Shown: positions 26,556-34,976 of the stretch, piece by piece
Numbering within the stretch: the stretch's first letter is position 1
How the letters are laid out: each line of letters starts with the position of its first letter
DNA from: an uncultured Anaerolineae bacterium
GTDB taxonomy: Bacteria > Chloroflexota > Anaerolineae > Anaerolineales > Villigracilaceae
DNA length: 62,018 nucleotides
Reading direction: 5' to 3'
Assembly (NCBI GenBank): GCA_903846015.1
Contig: CAIMZS010000430.1
Span: 1 to 62,018, forward strand
The notes under the pieces: model-generated
Databases searched by the model: none
Told to the model about the DNA's origin: nothing
What the model saw: only the letters and a program-made list of their open reading frames with translations
Translations under genes and position numbers: made by a program

Positions 26556-27413
26556 TTATTTTGTTTTCTGAATAGCTTCCCTTATGGCGCCATCTGGAAA
26601 ATTCTGTTCCAAAAGTGATTCGGGATGAGATGGTAAATTCCAGTCCCATGCCTCCAGCGTTGGAATAACCGAATACATGGTCAGGTCAAGCTGCAATGGG
26701 GTGATCGAAACGAAACCATCTGCCACCACACCTACATCGGTACCTTCTTCAGGGATGCCGGTTGGCGCATCCCCACCGATCCAGTAATAAGCCCGCCCGC
26801 GCGGATCAATCCGCCGGTCAAGCCGGTCGCGATATACGCGCAGGCCCTGTCTGGTGATTCGCGTTCCCTTAATCTGGTCAAGCGGCAGGTAAGGAATATT
26901 GACATTCAGCAGCATCCCATCAGGTAGAGTATGAAATGATGTTCTTTCAACGATTTGCCGTGCAATTTGTGCGGCTGTTGAATAATCTAACGGTTCGCTG
27001 TGTTTTTCATTGGTGCCCAGTGAAAATGCGATCCCAGGAACGTTCCAGATGATCGCCTCCATCGCGGCAGTGACAGTGCCGGAATACGTTACATCGTGCC
27101 CCAGATTGGCCATCGTATTGATACCGGACACCACCAGGTCAAATTTCTGGTCGAAAAACCCCAGCAGCGCCAGTGCCACGCAGTCTGACGGGGCCCCGTC
27201 ACTTGCCAGGGCAGTGCTGCCATCTGTCAGCACCACTTCCTTGATACGCAGCGGGCGATCGAGCGTTTTTACATGGCCGCTTCCAGACCAATTTCGGTCA
27301 GGGGCCAGGATGGTCACTTCTGCAAATTTGCGCATTTCTTGCGCGAGTGCCAATAAGCCGGGTGCAGAAATTCCGTCATCATTGGTTACCAGGATATGTT
27401 TAATTTCACTCAT
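26556..27413 (-). CDS. surE: 5'/3'-nucleotidase SurE
   Basis: A 285-aa SurE, a metal-dependent acid phosphatase acting on nucleoside monophosphates. The metal site is VTNDDG (Asp12, Asp13), the Ser in NWSGSGH and the Asn in SGINTMANLGHDVTYSGTV. The length is within the family. The ATG overlaps the end of a 37-aa reading frame (CATGAGTGA), so it is probably coupled to it. It is in the same direction as the PHP gene upstream. Confidence 0.93.
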   Translation of the reverse strand: MSEIKHILVTNDDGISAPGLLALAQEMRKFAEVTILAPDRNWSGSGHVKTLDRPLRIKEVVLTDGSTALASDGAPSDCVALALLGFFDQKFDLVVSGINTMANLGHDVTYSGTVTAAMEAIIWNVPGIAFSLGTNEKHSEPLDYSTAAQIARQIVERTSFHTLPDGMLLNVNIPYLPLDQIKGTRITRQGLRVYRDRLDRRIDPRGRAYYWIGGDAPTGIPEEGTDVGVVADGFVSITPLQLDLTMYSVIPTLEAWDWNLPSHPESLLEQNFPDGAIREAIQKTK

Positions 27414-27519
27414 GTTTGTTTATCAATTCTTTCTGAATATATTTTCTGCGCTGTCGCACCGTGTCTATGCTGACAATCGCGACAAAGGCAGCGAATGAGA
27501 TTCCGAGCAATAATTCCAT
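27406..27519 (-). CDS. 37-aa putative single-helix membrane peptide
   Basis: No family recognised. ATG at 27519, TGA at 27406-27408 overlapping the surE start. The product opens with a hydrophobic stretch (LLLGISFAAFVAIVSI) followed by a basic, polar tail (RQRRKYIQKE), the pattern of a small anchored peptide. It begins four bases after the PHP stop. No good ribosome-binding site is seen, so it may rely on re-initiation. Its tight fit between two genes is the main support. Confidence 0.45.
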   Translation of the reverse strand: MELLLGISFAAFVAIVSIDTVRQRRKYIQKELINKHE

Positions 27520-27523
27520 GTTA

Positions 27524-28263
27524 TTAAGCCCGCTGAACTAAAGCTGCGTTGATGTGTGCAGGTGCGCTCAATAAATAATGGGCGGCCCATTTTCCTAGCA
27601 CTTGTGTTGCGCCCCATTCAGGTTCTTTGCGTACCTGGGTTGTTCCAGTCCACAATGCCGCGACAAATTCTGTGATGCTGCTGCCGGGGAAGATGGTTGC
27701 GCCCAACCCGATGGCTTCCAGCACGTGGGCATCGCTGCTGCCGGTTTGAGCCATATTTGAACGTTCCGCCAGAATCCGGGCTGCTTGATTACCTTCCCGG
27801 TCAAGGGTTGTCGCATTATAGGTTTCAATCCCGATTAATATACGGGCTGTATCCTGGTTTCGCAGGGCCTGCCTGATCGAGAAAGCGCTCAAACTCTTCA
27901 TGCCCATGCCTCTCGCCATTGGGTGTGGGGCTGCACAGAAACCGCCCTGATCACCCACCTGGCTGATGGTTTCCATCAATGAAAGCCTTGCTCGAATGAG
28001 TTTATGAATGGTACCCGGTTCTGCACGGGCACAGAAAGGGCCAGCAGGTCCCCTTCTGTGCCCGTTATTTCTACGCCTGGGATGACGTGGATGTCATATT
28101 TTGACCCAAGCTGTTCTGCCATCAGCGCCCCGCGGATTTCGTCGTGGTCCGTAATGGCAATAATATCCAGCTCAACCTGCCTGGCTCGTTTGAGCACGGC
28201 GGGGACGGGAGCCGTGCCATCGTAACTGTAAATTGTGTGTATGTGTATATCAGCGAGTCCCAT
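27524..28263 (-). pseudogene. PHP-domain phosphoesterase, frameshifted by repeat insertion
   Basis: The PHP fold is present in two frames. Codons from 28263 give DIHIHTIYSYDGT, AITDHDEIRG and PGVEITGTEGDLLAL; the rest (QGGFCAAPHPMARG, GSSDAHVLEAIG) is read in another frame. A 23-bp dispersed repeat (28009-28031) lies exactly between. Deleting 23 bp there rejoins the frames as LLALSV-HKLIRARLSLMETI, giving a normal-length protein with all PHP metal motifs. The gene therefore looks recently inactivated, unless the shift is bypassed or is an assembly error. The substrate is unknown; PHP enzymes include histidinol phosphatases, and the his operon here lacks one. Confidence 0.85.
28009..28031 (+). 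repeat. dispersed 23-bp repeat inserted in PHP gene
   Basis: Perfect match to the copies at 12572 and (inverted) 14756, apart from its flanks. It is the direct cause of the frame change in the PHP gene. Confidence 0.95.
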
Positions 28264-28303
28264 AATTTATCCTTCCTCCATAGCTCAATCATAAACTTAA
28301 ACG

Positions 28304-28331
28304 GTTAACACCCCTTGAAAGGGGTGTTAAC
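28304..28331. repeat. 11-bp-arm palindrome GTTAACACCCC
   Basis: GTTAACACCCC, loop TTGAAA, GGGGTGTTAAC: a perfect hairpin 41 bp upstream of the PHP start. No T-run follows. It could be a regulatory palindrome or a mobile hairpin; there are no other copies in this window. Confidence 0.7.
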
Positions 28332-28454
28332 AATTGGTAAAGCTACCCGTCCCGATTCCAGAGCGGTTAATAATTTAACTTGAATAATGGATAACGTTTC
28401 TTGGTTGACTTGAACTTTCAGGCCTGTTAAATAATCGTTTACTTGCCCCCGCAA

Positions 28455-28491
28455 ATGGTGATTTGGCCGCTGCAATCGGCCAAATCACCAT
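28455..28491. terminator. 15-bp-arm perfect hairpin between arsC and PHP gene
   Basis: ATGGTGATTTGGCCG, 7-nt loop, CGGCCAAATCACCAT. It sits 48 bp after the arsC stop (minus strand). The stem is long and perfect, but there is no T-run on either side, so it may stop transcription only weakly or protect the ars message. The rest of 28264-28538 holds no gene. Confidence 0.6.
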
Positions 28492-28538
28492 AAAAGGCCC
28501 TATTCTTGACGTTTCTGTTTATTCAGACTGAGTCTAAT

Positions 28539-28934
28539 TTATGCCGTCAGGATGGACGGAAGTTCGCGGGCGATCGCATCCCGCACCGCTCGAAAATCTG
28601 CCATCTCATCCGTTTTGGCCGGGTCAGGAAAGCTGTGATGAATTTTCTTGCCCTTCCCCAGCCAGAGAGGACATTCTTCGGCTGCGGAATCGCACACGGT
28701 CACTACCAGGTCAAAATTCACGCCCTTGAATTCATCCGCCAGTTTGGATCTGCCGGCATGCTCAATCCCGATTTCTGCCAGTGCAGCCAACGCCTTGGGA
28801 TGCACATACCCCGCCGGTTTCGTTCCGGCGCTGACTGCTTCCCACTCGGATTCCATCCGGGCGTTGACGATTGCTTCCGCCATCTGTGACCGGCATGAAT
28901 TGCCGGTGCACAGGAATAAGACCTTTCGTTTCAT
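28539..28934 (-). CDS. arsC: arsenate reductase, thioredoxin-coupled
   Basis: A 131-aa low-molecular-weight-phosphatase-type ArsC that reduces arsenate to arsenite. The catalytic loop CTGNSCRS (Cys9, Arg15) and the relay cysteines Cys81 and Cys88 (VCDSAAEECPLW) match the thioredoxin-dependent class, and SFPDPA supplies the general acid. It is the last gene of the ars operon, 140 bp after acr3; that gap carries a CACGGCGAT hairpin and one dispersed repeat. Confidence 0.94.
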   Translation of the reverse strand: MKRKVLFLCTGNSCRSQMAEAIVNARMESEWEAVSAGTKPAGYVHPKALAALAEIGIEHAGRSKLADEFKGVNFDLVVTVCDSAAEECPLWLGKGKKIHHSFPDPAKTDEMADFRAVRDAIARELPSILTA

Positions 28935-28966
28935 TCAACATCTCCTTCCTATCGCGATTCTGTACA

Positions 28967-28986
28967 CACGGCGATAAATCGCCGTG
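28967..28986. repeat. CACGGCGAT palindrome
   Basis: CACGGCGAT-AA-ATCGCCGTG, perfect 9-bp arms, in the acr3-arsC gap. Possibly an RNA processing hairpin. Confidence 0.75.
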
Positions 28987-29010
28987 CTAATATTCAGTTC
29001 TTGTGGGGTA

Positions 29011-29033
29011 CCGTAGTCCCGGTTTCCTAACGG
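29011..29033 (+). repeat. degenerate dispersed repeat in acr3-arsC gap
   Basis: CCGTAGTCCCGGTTTCCTAA then CGG, preceded by GTTCTTGTGGGGT of the second repeat family. Confidence 0.65.
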
Positions 29034-29074
29034 AGAAGGATAATCTTGATCAAACCCGTAAATAGAACCCCGCT

Positions 29075-30160
29075 TTATGCCGGTTGGCTGGCTTCTTTGA
29101 AATAGCGTTTCCGGAACCAGAAAGCCACATTGACCAACCCGATCATGATCGGGACTTCGATGAGCGGTCCGATCACTGCCGCAAATGCCGCGCCGCTGTT
29201 GATGCCAAAGACACCCACCGCCACAGCAATTGCCAATTCGAAGTTATTGCTTGCGGCTGTAAATGAAAGCGTTGTGGTTTTGGAATAGTCTGCGCCGATG
29301 GATTTTCCCAGGAAAAAACTGAGCAGGAACATCACAACGAAATAGATTAGCAGCGGAATGGCGATGCGAACCACATCAAATGGAAGCTGTACGATCAGGT
29401 TGCCTTTCAAGCTGAACATGACCACAATGGTGAAGAGCAGCGCGATCAATGTTAGTGGGCTGATCTTTGGTACGAAGACATTGTGGTACCACTCTTTTCC
29501 CCGTGCTCGCACCAGGGTCAGGCGTGTCAGGAAGCCTGCCAGAAAGGGGATGCCGAGATAGATAAAAACGCTTTTCGCAATCTCACCGATGGTTATGGCT
29601 ACAACCTTGCCGCTCATGCCGAACCAGCTAGGTAGAATGGTGATGAACAACCAGGCGTATACACTGTAAAACAGCACCTGGAATACGCTGTTAAAGGCGA
29701 CAAGCCCGGCAGCATACTCGTTATCACCTTTGGCGAGTTCGTTCCACACCAGCACCATGGCTATGCAAGGCGCAATGCCAATCAGGATCAGCCCCGTCAT
29801 GTATTCGGGATTATCACGCATGAAAATGATCGCCAAAACAAACATTAAAGTCGGGGCGATAATCCAGTTTTGAATGAATGCCAGACCAAGTATTTTCCAG
29901 TCGCGGAACACTTCGCCTAGTTCATCGTAACGTACCTTTGCCAGCGGCGGATACATCATCAAGATCAATCCGATTGCAATCGGGATATTGGTTGTTCCGA
30001 CAGATACGGCAGTATTAAAATTGGATACCAGGGTGGGAAAAAGAAATCCGAGCCCAACGCCCAGCCCCATCGCCGTGAAAATCCACAGCGTCAGATAACG
30101 GTCGAGAAACGAAAGTTTTTTGGTGACGGGTTGTGTTGCGGTAGTCAGTGTATGTTCCAT
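29075..30160 (-). CDS. acr3: arsenite efflux permease Acr3
   Basis: A 361-aa, roughly ten-helix transporter of the Acr3 (BASS superfamily) class that exports arsenite. The conserved Cys is in [20 protein letters not shown], and the unwound-helix region [21 protein letters not shown] is present. The start at 30160 (MEHTLTT) has GGAG eight bases upstream; a longer frame would run through a dispersed repeat. It lies between arsM and arsC. Confidence 0.94.
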   Translation of the reverse strand: MEHTLTTATQPVTKKLSFLDRYLTLWIFTAMGLGVGLGFLFPTLVSNFNTAVSVGTTNIPIAIGLILMMYPPLAKVRYDELGEVFRDWKILGLAFIQNWIIAPTLMFVLAIIFMRDNPEYMTGLILIGIAPCIAMVLVWNELAKGDNEYAAGLVAFNSVFQVLFYSVYAWLFITILPSWFGMSGKVVAITIGEIAKSVFIYLGIPFLAGFLTRLTLVRARGKEWYHNVFVPKISPLTLIALLFTIVVMFSLKGNLIVQLPFDVVRIAIPLLIYFVVMFLLSFFLGKSIGADYSKTTTLSFTAASNNFELAIAVAVGVFGINSGAAFAAVIGPLIEVPIMIGLVNVAFWFRKRYFKEASQPA

Positions 30161-30174
30161 ATAGCAATCTCCAA

Positions 30175-30197
30175 TGGTACCCGGTTCTGCGCGGGCA
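30175..30197 (+). repeat. dispersed 23-bp repeat upstream of acr3
   Basis: TGGTACCCGGTTCTGC then GCGGGCA, in the arsM-acr3 gap. Confidence 0.9.
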
Positions 30198-30259
30198 AGG
30201 CTGTCAGGCACAATATTAATAGGCGCAGATGTACCATATACTGCGCCTTGTAGTTGGAT

Positions 30260-31681
30260 TCAAGCTGTTGGTTTTCTGGCTGAAAGCTGGACGCTGTAGA
30301 CCGGCACACCAGCCGATACACCCGAACTCGTGCTGCGCCGCACCGTTACGTCTGTAAACCCGGCCTGTCTGACGAGATCGACATATTCGCCCTCGGGCAG
30401 CGCGCCTGAGATGCATTCAGACCAGCCTCCAATCGAATCGCGCAGTGTCAGCGGGATCGCTCCGCCAAAGACCATATCGTTTACTTCCAATCTTCCGCCA
30501 GTTTTCAGTGCGCGGTAAGCTTCGCGAAAGACCCTACCCTTATCCTCGGTTAGATTGATGACGCAGTTCGAGATGATCACATCGATCGAAGCATCTTCGA
30601 CCGGCAGCTTTTCGGCGTAACCGTGGCGGAACTTAATGTTGGTGTATCCCCCTTTTTTCGCGGCCTTGCGAGCGCGCTGCAACATGGCGGGGGTCATATC
30701 GATGCCATATACCAGGCCTGTCGGACCAACTCGTTTTGCAGCCAAAAATGCATCAATCCCGCCGCCCGAGCCAATATCGAGCACTATTTCGCCGGGGCGC
30801 AGGTTCGCCATCGCGGTTGGGTTGCCGCAGCCAAGAGAGATCTGTGCCGCTTCTTCGGGAATTTCTCCCTTTTCAGCCGAACTGTATCCGCTGTCCCAGG
30901 TGACGCTGCCCACCTCATCCAGCGTGATCAAGCCTGGGGAGCAGCAGCCAGTCGAACCATCGCCCTGTGCTGGATCGCAGCAGCCTTCAGCCCCAAGTGC
31001 CCGCGCGGCATAGTTAGACTGGACGGAATCACGCCTGTCAATCTTCTTCGTGCCTGTGGCTACAAAAATGCTGATATCAGCGTGTTCGCCTGAAACGCTT
31101 TGGCAGCTGGCCTGGCAGGATTGCCCTGTGCAATCGACGATGACGTTCACCAGCCCGGCTTGCTCGAACCATTTTAGTATCTGGTCGCGTTTGAAGCCCA
31201 TCCATACATCAGCCATCTCGGTTTTGAGCCATTCCTGGTTGTGTTCGTCCATATCTGTGATGACAATGCGCCCCCCTGGTCGGATGATCCTCGCCATTTC
31301 GCGAATAGATGCCAATGGGTTGGGGCAGTGGTGCAGGTACATGTTGGCGAAGGCTGCGTCCACGCTGCCATCTTGCAGGGGCAGCAAAAGACCATCCGCC
31401 TGTTGGAAGGTTAAATTTTGAAATCCTGACAAATTCTTCTGCGCCACATCCAGCATGCGGGCTGAGCCGTCCAACACATGCACATGCCGTACCAGCCCCG
31501 CCAGCCCGGCGCTGACGAAACCGGTGCCAGCGCCTACATCGGCGACCGTCATCTCCGGGTGCAGATATGCTTTTTGGATGGCTGATTCTCGTACTGCTTC
31601 GCTGAAATATCCGCTGCGCAGGCTGTCCCATTGGTTGGCAACTTCATCAAAATACGGTGCGGATGGATTGTTTGTGACCAT
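30260..31681 (-). CDS. arsM: arsenite methyltransferase with an extra N-terminal methyltransferase domain
   Basis: A 473-aa protein with two class I SAM-methyltransferase domains. The N-terminal one (about 1-215) has VADVGAGTGFVSAGLAG and ends with a Cys-rich CTGQSCQASCQ. The C-terminal one (about 230-473) is ArsM: LGCGNPTAMANL, VLDIGSGGGIDAFLAAKRVG, SNCVINLTEDK and WSECISGA supply the three arsenite-binding cysteines, and paired CC motifs precede it. ArsM alone methylates arsenite to methylated species; it is usually about 270-290 aa. The extra domain is unusual. GGGAG lies six bases before the ATG at 31681. It is the second gene of the ars operon. Confidence 0.9.
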   Translation of the reverse strand: MVTNNPSAPYFDEVANQWDSLRSGYFSEAVRESAIQKAYLHPEMTVADVGAGTGFVSAGLAGLVRHVHVLDGSARMLDVAQKNLSGFQNLTFQQADGLLLPLQDGSVDAAFANMYLHHCPNPLASIREMARIIRPGGRIVITDMDEHNQEWLKTEMADVWMGFKRDQILKWFEQAGLVNVIVDCTGQSCQASCQSVSGEHADISIFVATGTKKIDRRDSVQSNYAARALGAEGCCDPAQGDGSTGCCSPGLITLDEVGSVTWDSGYSSAEKGEIPEEAAQISLGCGNPTAMANLRPGEIVLDIGSGGGIDAFLAAKRVGPTGLVYGIDMTPAMLQRARKAAKKGGYTNIKFRHGYAEKLPVEDASIDVIISNCVINLTEDKGRVFREAYRALKTGGRLEVNDMVFGGAIPLTLRDSIGGWSECISGALPEGEYVDLVRQAGFTDVTVRRSTSSGVSAGVPVYSVQLSARKPTA

Positions 31682-31714
31682 TTTTATCTCCCATGCTTTC
31701 ACGGTGCTTCGATT

Positions 31715-31730
31715 ATCGTAAAAATGCGAT
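31715..31730. promoter_or_regulatory. second ArsR-operator-like site between arsR and arsM
   Basis: ATCGTAAAAATGCGAT resembles the perfect palindrome at the arsR promoter (shared ATCGTAA and CGAT edges). It lies 34 bp before the arsM start and may allow a second ArsR-controlled entry. Confidence 0.5.
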
Positions 31731-31767
31731 TATTGCGGCCCCAAAAATAGGCCTGTTTTGGCCGGTT

Positions 31768-32106
31768 TTACAATTTAATCACTGGTTGGCATTCATCCGA
31801 AAAGACCAGATCGGAAAGCCAGTTTCCGATCTGGTCTTTCAACCACTTGAAGCCTTCCGGGTTAAGACAGTAGCAGGTAGCTGGACCTTCAATTTCACCC
31901 TGGATGATGCCTGCTTCCCGCAGTACTTTCAGGTGCTGGCTGACAGTCGACTGCGCCAACGGAGTATTTTTGACAATATCGCTGGTGATGCACATCTGGT
32001 TTTCGGACAGGAACTCTACGATCTGGAAACGGACCGGGTTGCCGAGTGCCTTGAGCATTTTTGCCAGGCGTTCTTTTTCAGGGGAAAGGATTGCTTGCAT
32101 AGCCAT
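31768..32106 (-). CDS. arsR: ArsR-family repressor
   Basis: A 112-aa winged-helix repressor of the ars operon. HTH: NTPLAQSTVSQHLKVLREAGII; the wing is GEIEGPATCYCLNP. Candidate As(III) ligands are Cys39 (NQMCITSDI), the CYC pair in the wing and a C-terminal Cys; the typical CVCDL motif of the E. coli protein is absent. It starts at ATG 32106 or 32100. No ribosome-binding site is present: the -10 box ends six bases before ATG 32106, which suggests a leaderless message. Confidence 0.92.
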   Translation of the reverse strand: MAMQAILSPEKERLAKMLKALGNPVRFQIVEFLSENQMCITSDIVKNTPLAQSTVSQHLKVLREAGIIQGEIEGPATCYCLNPEGFKWLKDQIGNWLSDLVFSDECQPVIKL

Positions 32107-32140
32107 ATCGTAATTTTACGATATAAACGTGTTTTGTCAA
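32105..32140 (-). promoter_or_regulatory. arsR promoter and ArsR operator
   Basis: Minus strand TTGACA (32135-32140), 16-bp spacer, TAAAAT (32113-32118). A perfect palindrome ATATCGTAA-TT-TTACGATAT (32105-32124) covers the -10 box and reaches the start codon, the expected place for an autoregulating ArsR. Confidence 0.85.
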
Positions 32141-32214
32141 TAGGGAAACCGCAGCACTATTTGTGATGTTCGCAATTTCGTTGTATTGGTGTCATCTCAT
32201 TGTTGTGTATCAAC

Positions 32215-32232
32215 AGCACGGCATGCCGTGCT
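32215..32232. terminator. 18-bp perfect palindrome at radical-SAM stop
   Basis: AGCACGGCATGCCGTGCT overlaps the stop codon of the radical SAM gene. It could form a hairpin after that gene, before the arsR promoter; no T-run follows. Confidence 0.55.
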
Positions 32233-33485
32233 TATGGACATTGGATGACGCCCTGTGCCCACAGGCAGCCGCCGCAAGCCGGGGCTTCATTCCCCATGCA
32301 ATCCTCCACATTGGCCTCCGAAAGGTCACACCCACCGCAAAAAGTGCAGGGCGCAAAGGCAAAACGCTGTACTTTTTCACGGTATTCCATATAGGCCGGG
32401 TCCAGCCACAAATCCTCGATGCTGCGCTCGCGCACATTTCCGATAATGTGCTTGTTGACTTTGCGCGGTTTTCCGTGCAGGAAACTGGTGTGGTTGTGCA
32501 TCAACGGCCAGCAGGGGCTGGCATCCCCGTTCCAGGCAATTGTCATGCTGCCGCTCTCGATGAAATTGCACACATCGTTGGAGCCACCCCAATTATTCCC
32601 CGCGAAACTGACGTTGCAGCCGCTGTTAAAAGCTGCGAACAAGGCTTCGCGTGTATTTTCATCGAAATCCATTTTTGGCAGGCTCAGATATGGATTGGTA
32701 CCGGATGGCAGGTAAGCGATATTCCTCAGTGTGCGCGTGTACAGGCGTTCGGCCTGCATATCCCGGGTGGCGGGTTGCACATTGCTGACCGAAAAATGTC
32801 TCGCCCCCATCGACTTCCCCAATTTTATGATCTGCGGCAGTTCGTTGATATTTCGTTTCATGGCCACAAAGGCCACACCAATCTCAGGTTTGGGGAAATG
32901 CCCACCCGTGCGCATCCGGGCCAGCCGGCGCACGTTTTCCACCACCTGCGGCAGTTCAGCGCCCAGGCGTACATCCGCATAACTCTCTGGTGTGGCCCCA
33001 TCCAGTGAAACCCACAGCGTATCCAGTCCGGCCTCGATCAGTTCGCGCGCCTTCTTTTCCACCAAAATAGTACCGTTGGTGATCATCTCCACGTTTGTGC
33101 CAAGCGCCTTGATCTGTCTGATCCATTCCACTGTGCGTTGATGGAAGAGCGGCTCTCCGATGCCCCCAAAATATACGTGTGGGACCGGGTTCATGGCTTT
33201 CAGACCTTGCAGGATATGTTCAAAACTTGCCTCGCTCATTCGGCCAATTGGCTGGTCCCACTCGTTGCGGAAACATGTGATGCACTCCAGGTTGCATGCC
33301 ACGGTTGGCTCAATATAAACCTTGGTTAACTGCGTCACTGGCCGGTGCATCTTAAATCCGTGCCCATTCGCTTCCACCCGCATTTTTGCGCCGGGTTTTA
33401 AGCCAAACTGCTCGGTATATTCGGCTGGCATCACCAGCCGGCCTTCCTTATCAACTTCTGCCCATAAAGATGGTTTTGATTCCAT
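32232..33485 (-). CDS. radical SAM/SPASM protein with N-terminal AbrB-like domain
   Basis: A 417-aa fusion. Residues about 7-48 form a SpoVT/AbrB swapped-hairpin (VDKEGRLVMPAEYTEQFGLKPG). The radical SAM core has CNLECITC (Cys64, Cys68, Cys71), a CX3CX2C cluster for the SAM [4Fe-4S], and GGIGEPLFH. The C terminus is a Cys-rich SPASM region (CWPL, CTFCGGCDLSEANVEDC, CGGC) for auxiliary clusters. SPASM enzymes modify peptides or cofactors. No precursor peptide or tungsten oxidoreductase is visible beside it, so the substrate is unknown; a cofactor-maturase role is one guess. GGAG precedes the ATG. The 219-bp gap upstream holds nothing I recognise. Confidence 0.85.
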   Translation of the reverse strand: MESKPSLWAEVDKEGRLVMPAEYTEQFGLKPGAKMRVEANGHGFKMHRPVTQLTKVYIEPTVACNLECITCFRNEWDQPIGRMSEASFEHILQGLKAMNPVPHVYFGGIGEPLFHQRTVEWIRQIKALGTNVEMITNGTILVEKKARELIEAGLDTLWVSLDGATPESYADVRLGAELPQVVENVRRLARMRTGGHFPKPEIGVAFVAMKRNINELPQIIKLGKSMGARHFSVSNVQPATRDMQAERLYTRTLRNIAYLPSGTNPYLSLPKMDFDENTREALFAAFNSGCNVSFAGNNWGGSNDVCNFIESGSMTIAWNGDASPCWPLMHNHTSFLHGKPRKVNKHIIGNVRERSIEDLWLDPAYMEYREKVQRFAFAPCTFCGGCDLSEANVEDCMGNEAPACGGCLWAQGVIQCP

Positions 33486-33704
33486 GTGTTTTCTCCTGGT
33501 CGTGACAATTACTCAGGATGAATGTACCACCAAACCAGGGGAATAAACTGTGACCTAAGTATCAGAAATTGGGGGCAATTTATTCGTTATTTACCTGAAA
33601 AGCACAAAACCCCATTCTGCCTGCCTATAATATTATTTATGCGCATAACCGCTGATCCAGCCCGGCCATCGCAAATTTTCTTGTGCCCAGGAGTATCCCA
33701 ACAA

Positions 33705-34976
33705 TCAATTTGAAATGTCGGGCCGGGCTTTTGAATTGATCGGGATGTTGAAATAAAAACTGCTGCCTTCACCCTCGCGGCTCTCCGCCCAGATCCTGCC
33801 GCCATGTGCTTCGACGATGTGCCGGGCGATGGAAAGCCCCAACCCGGTGCCGCCGCCCGTGCGTGAGCGGTCTACGCGGTAGAAACGCTCAAAAATACGT
33901 GGCAGATCATCTTGCGGAATGCCGCAGCCGGTATCCTGCACTGAAAAACGAATAAAGTGACCGTCAACCTGGGCTGCCAGCCTCACTTCTCCGCCGGGTG
34001 GCGTAAATTTGACTGAATTGTGAATGAGATTGACCAATACCTGCTGCAGGCGCGGCAGATCGGCATAGATGGCGGGCAGATCGGATTCACAAGAAGTCAA
34101 TAGGCTCAGCCCGGTCCGTTCAGCCTGCGTCTTCATGCGATCTTCGGCTGAACTCAGCAGCCGCGCCGGTGCAATCGATTTGAACTCAAGCGGCACCTGT
34201 CCGGATTCGATCCGGGAAAGTTCGAGCAATTCGGTCGCCATCTGGGTCAACGCATCCACCTCGATCTGGATGCGCCCCAGGAAGCGGTGTGCGGCGGGTG
34301 GATCATCCAGGGCGCCTTCCTGCAGCGTTTCCGTCAGGGCTTTAAGCGAGGCCAGCGGGGTGCGCAGTTCGTGTGATACGTTTGAAATAAAATCACGCCG
34401 CACAGTTTCAAGGCGGCGAATGCGCGTTAGATCCTGTACCAGCAGGATCGCGCCGCCAGCGTGTTGGTCCGGGATGGCAATCAGCTGTAGGAATTTGTGC
34501 GTGGCGGGCAGCTCAACAGAATCGCTTTGCAGCTCGCGGCTGTGCTGGCACTTTCGCCAGGTTTCGATCAATTGGTGATGGCGCAGCGCCAGGCTGACGG
34601 TTTTGCCGGTTAGCGTATCTCCCTCCCCAAACAGTTTTTCGGCTGCCGGGTTGGTCATCTGGATGCGGCCTTGCGCATCGGCGATCAGTACCCCATCGGT
34701 TATCTGCGTCAGAGTGGCTTCCAGGCGCGCTCTCTCGGCATTAAGCGACTCGATCTGCCGGGTGAAACTCATCCCCAGGGAGTGGACAGCGCTCGATAAC
34801 GCTTCAATATCCTGGTAATCAGTTGGCAGTTCATCCACCGGAAACCCGCCTTCGGCGGCCTGGCGGATTTTGCGAACATAATTCTCTGTGCTATGACGCA
34901 GTCTGGAATAACGCCAGGAAACCCATCCCAGGGCGATGACTGCAACAACCAGTGCTACCTGCAAGGAAGTATTCAT
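33705..34976 (-). CDS. phoR: phosphate regulon sensor kinase PhoR
   Basis: A 423-aa histidine kinase. One N-terminal membrane helix, a short linker, a PAS domain ([17 protein letters not shown]), HisKA with phospho-acceptor His in [18 protein letters not shown], and an HATPase_c domain with N box (LIHNSVKF), DTGCGIP and [19 protein letters not shown]. It overlaps phoB by the four bases ATGA. The lack of an extracellular sensor domain and the nearby pst-phoU genes support PhoR. Confidence 0.9.
   Translation of the reverse strand: MNTSLQVALVVAVIALGWVSWRYSRLRHSTENYVRKIRQAAEGGFPVDELPTDYQDIEALSSAVHSLGMSFTRQIESLNAERARLEATLTQITDGVLIADAQGRIQMTNPAAEKLFGEGDTLTGKTVSLALRHHQLIETWRKCQHSRELQSDSVELPATHKFLQLIAIPDQHAGGAILLVQDLTRIRRLETVRRDFISNVSHELRTPLASLKALTETLQEGALDDPPAAHRFLGRIQIEVDALTQMATELLELSRIESGQVPLEFKSIAPARLLSSAEDRMKTQAERTGLSLLTSCESDLPAIYADLPRLQQVLVNLIHNSVKFTPPGGEVRLAAQVDGHFIRFSVQDTGCGIPQDDLPRIFERFYRVDRSRTGGGTGLGLSIARHIVEAHGGRIWAESREGEGSSFYFNIPINSKARPDISN

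Noticed and set aside
33522..33713. 63-codon frame as a possible precursor peptide for the radical SAM enzyme
   Set aside because: It runs opposite to the enzyme gene, overlaps phoR, and has no leader/core pattern or ribosome-binding site.
33659..33728. Inverted CCCGGCC/GGCCGGG arms at the end of phoR as a terminator
   Set aside because: The arms are more than 50 nt apart and one lies within the phoR coding region; no compact stem with a T-run forms.
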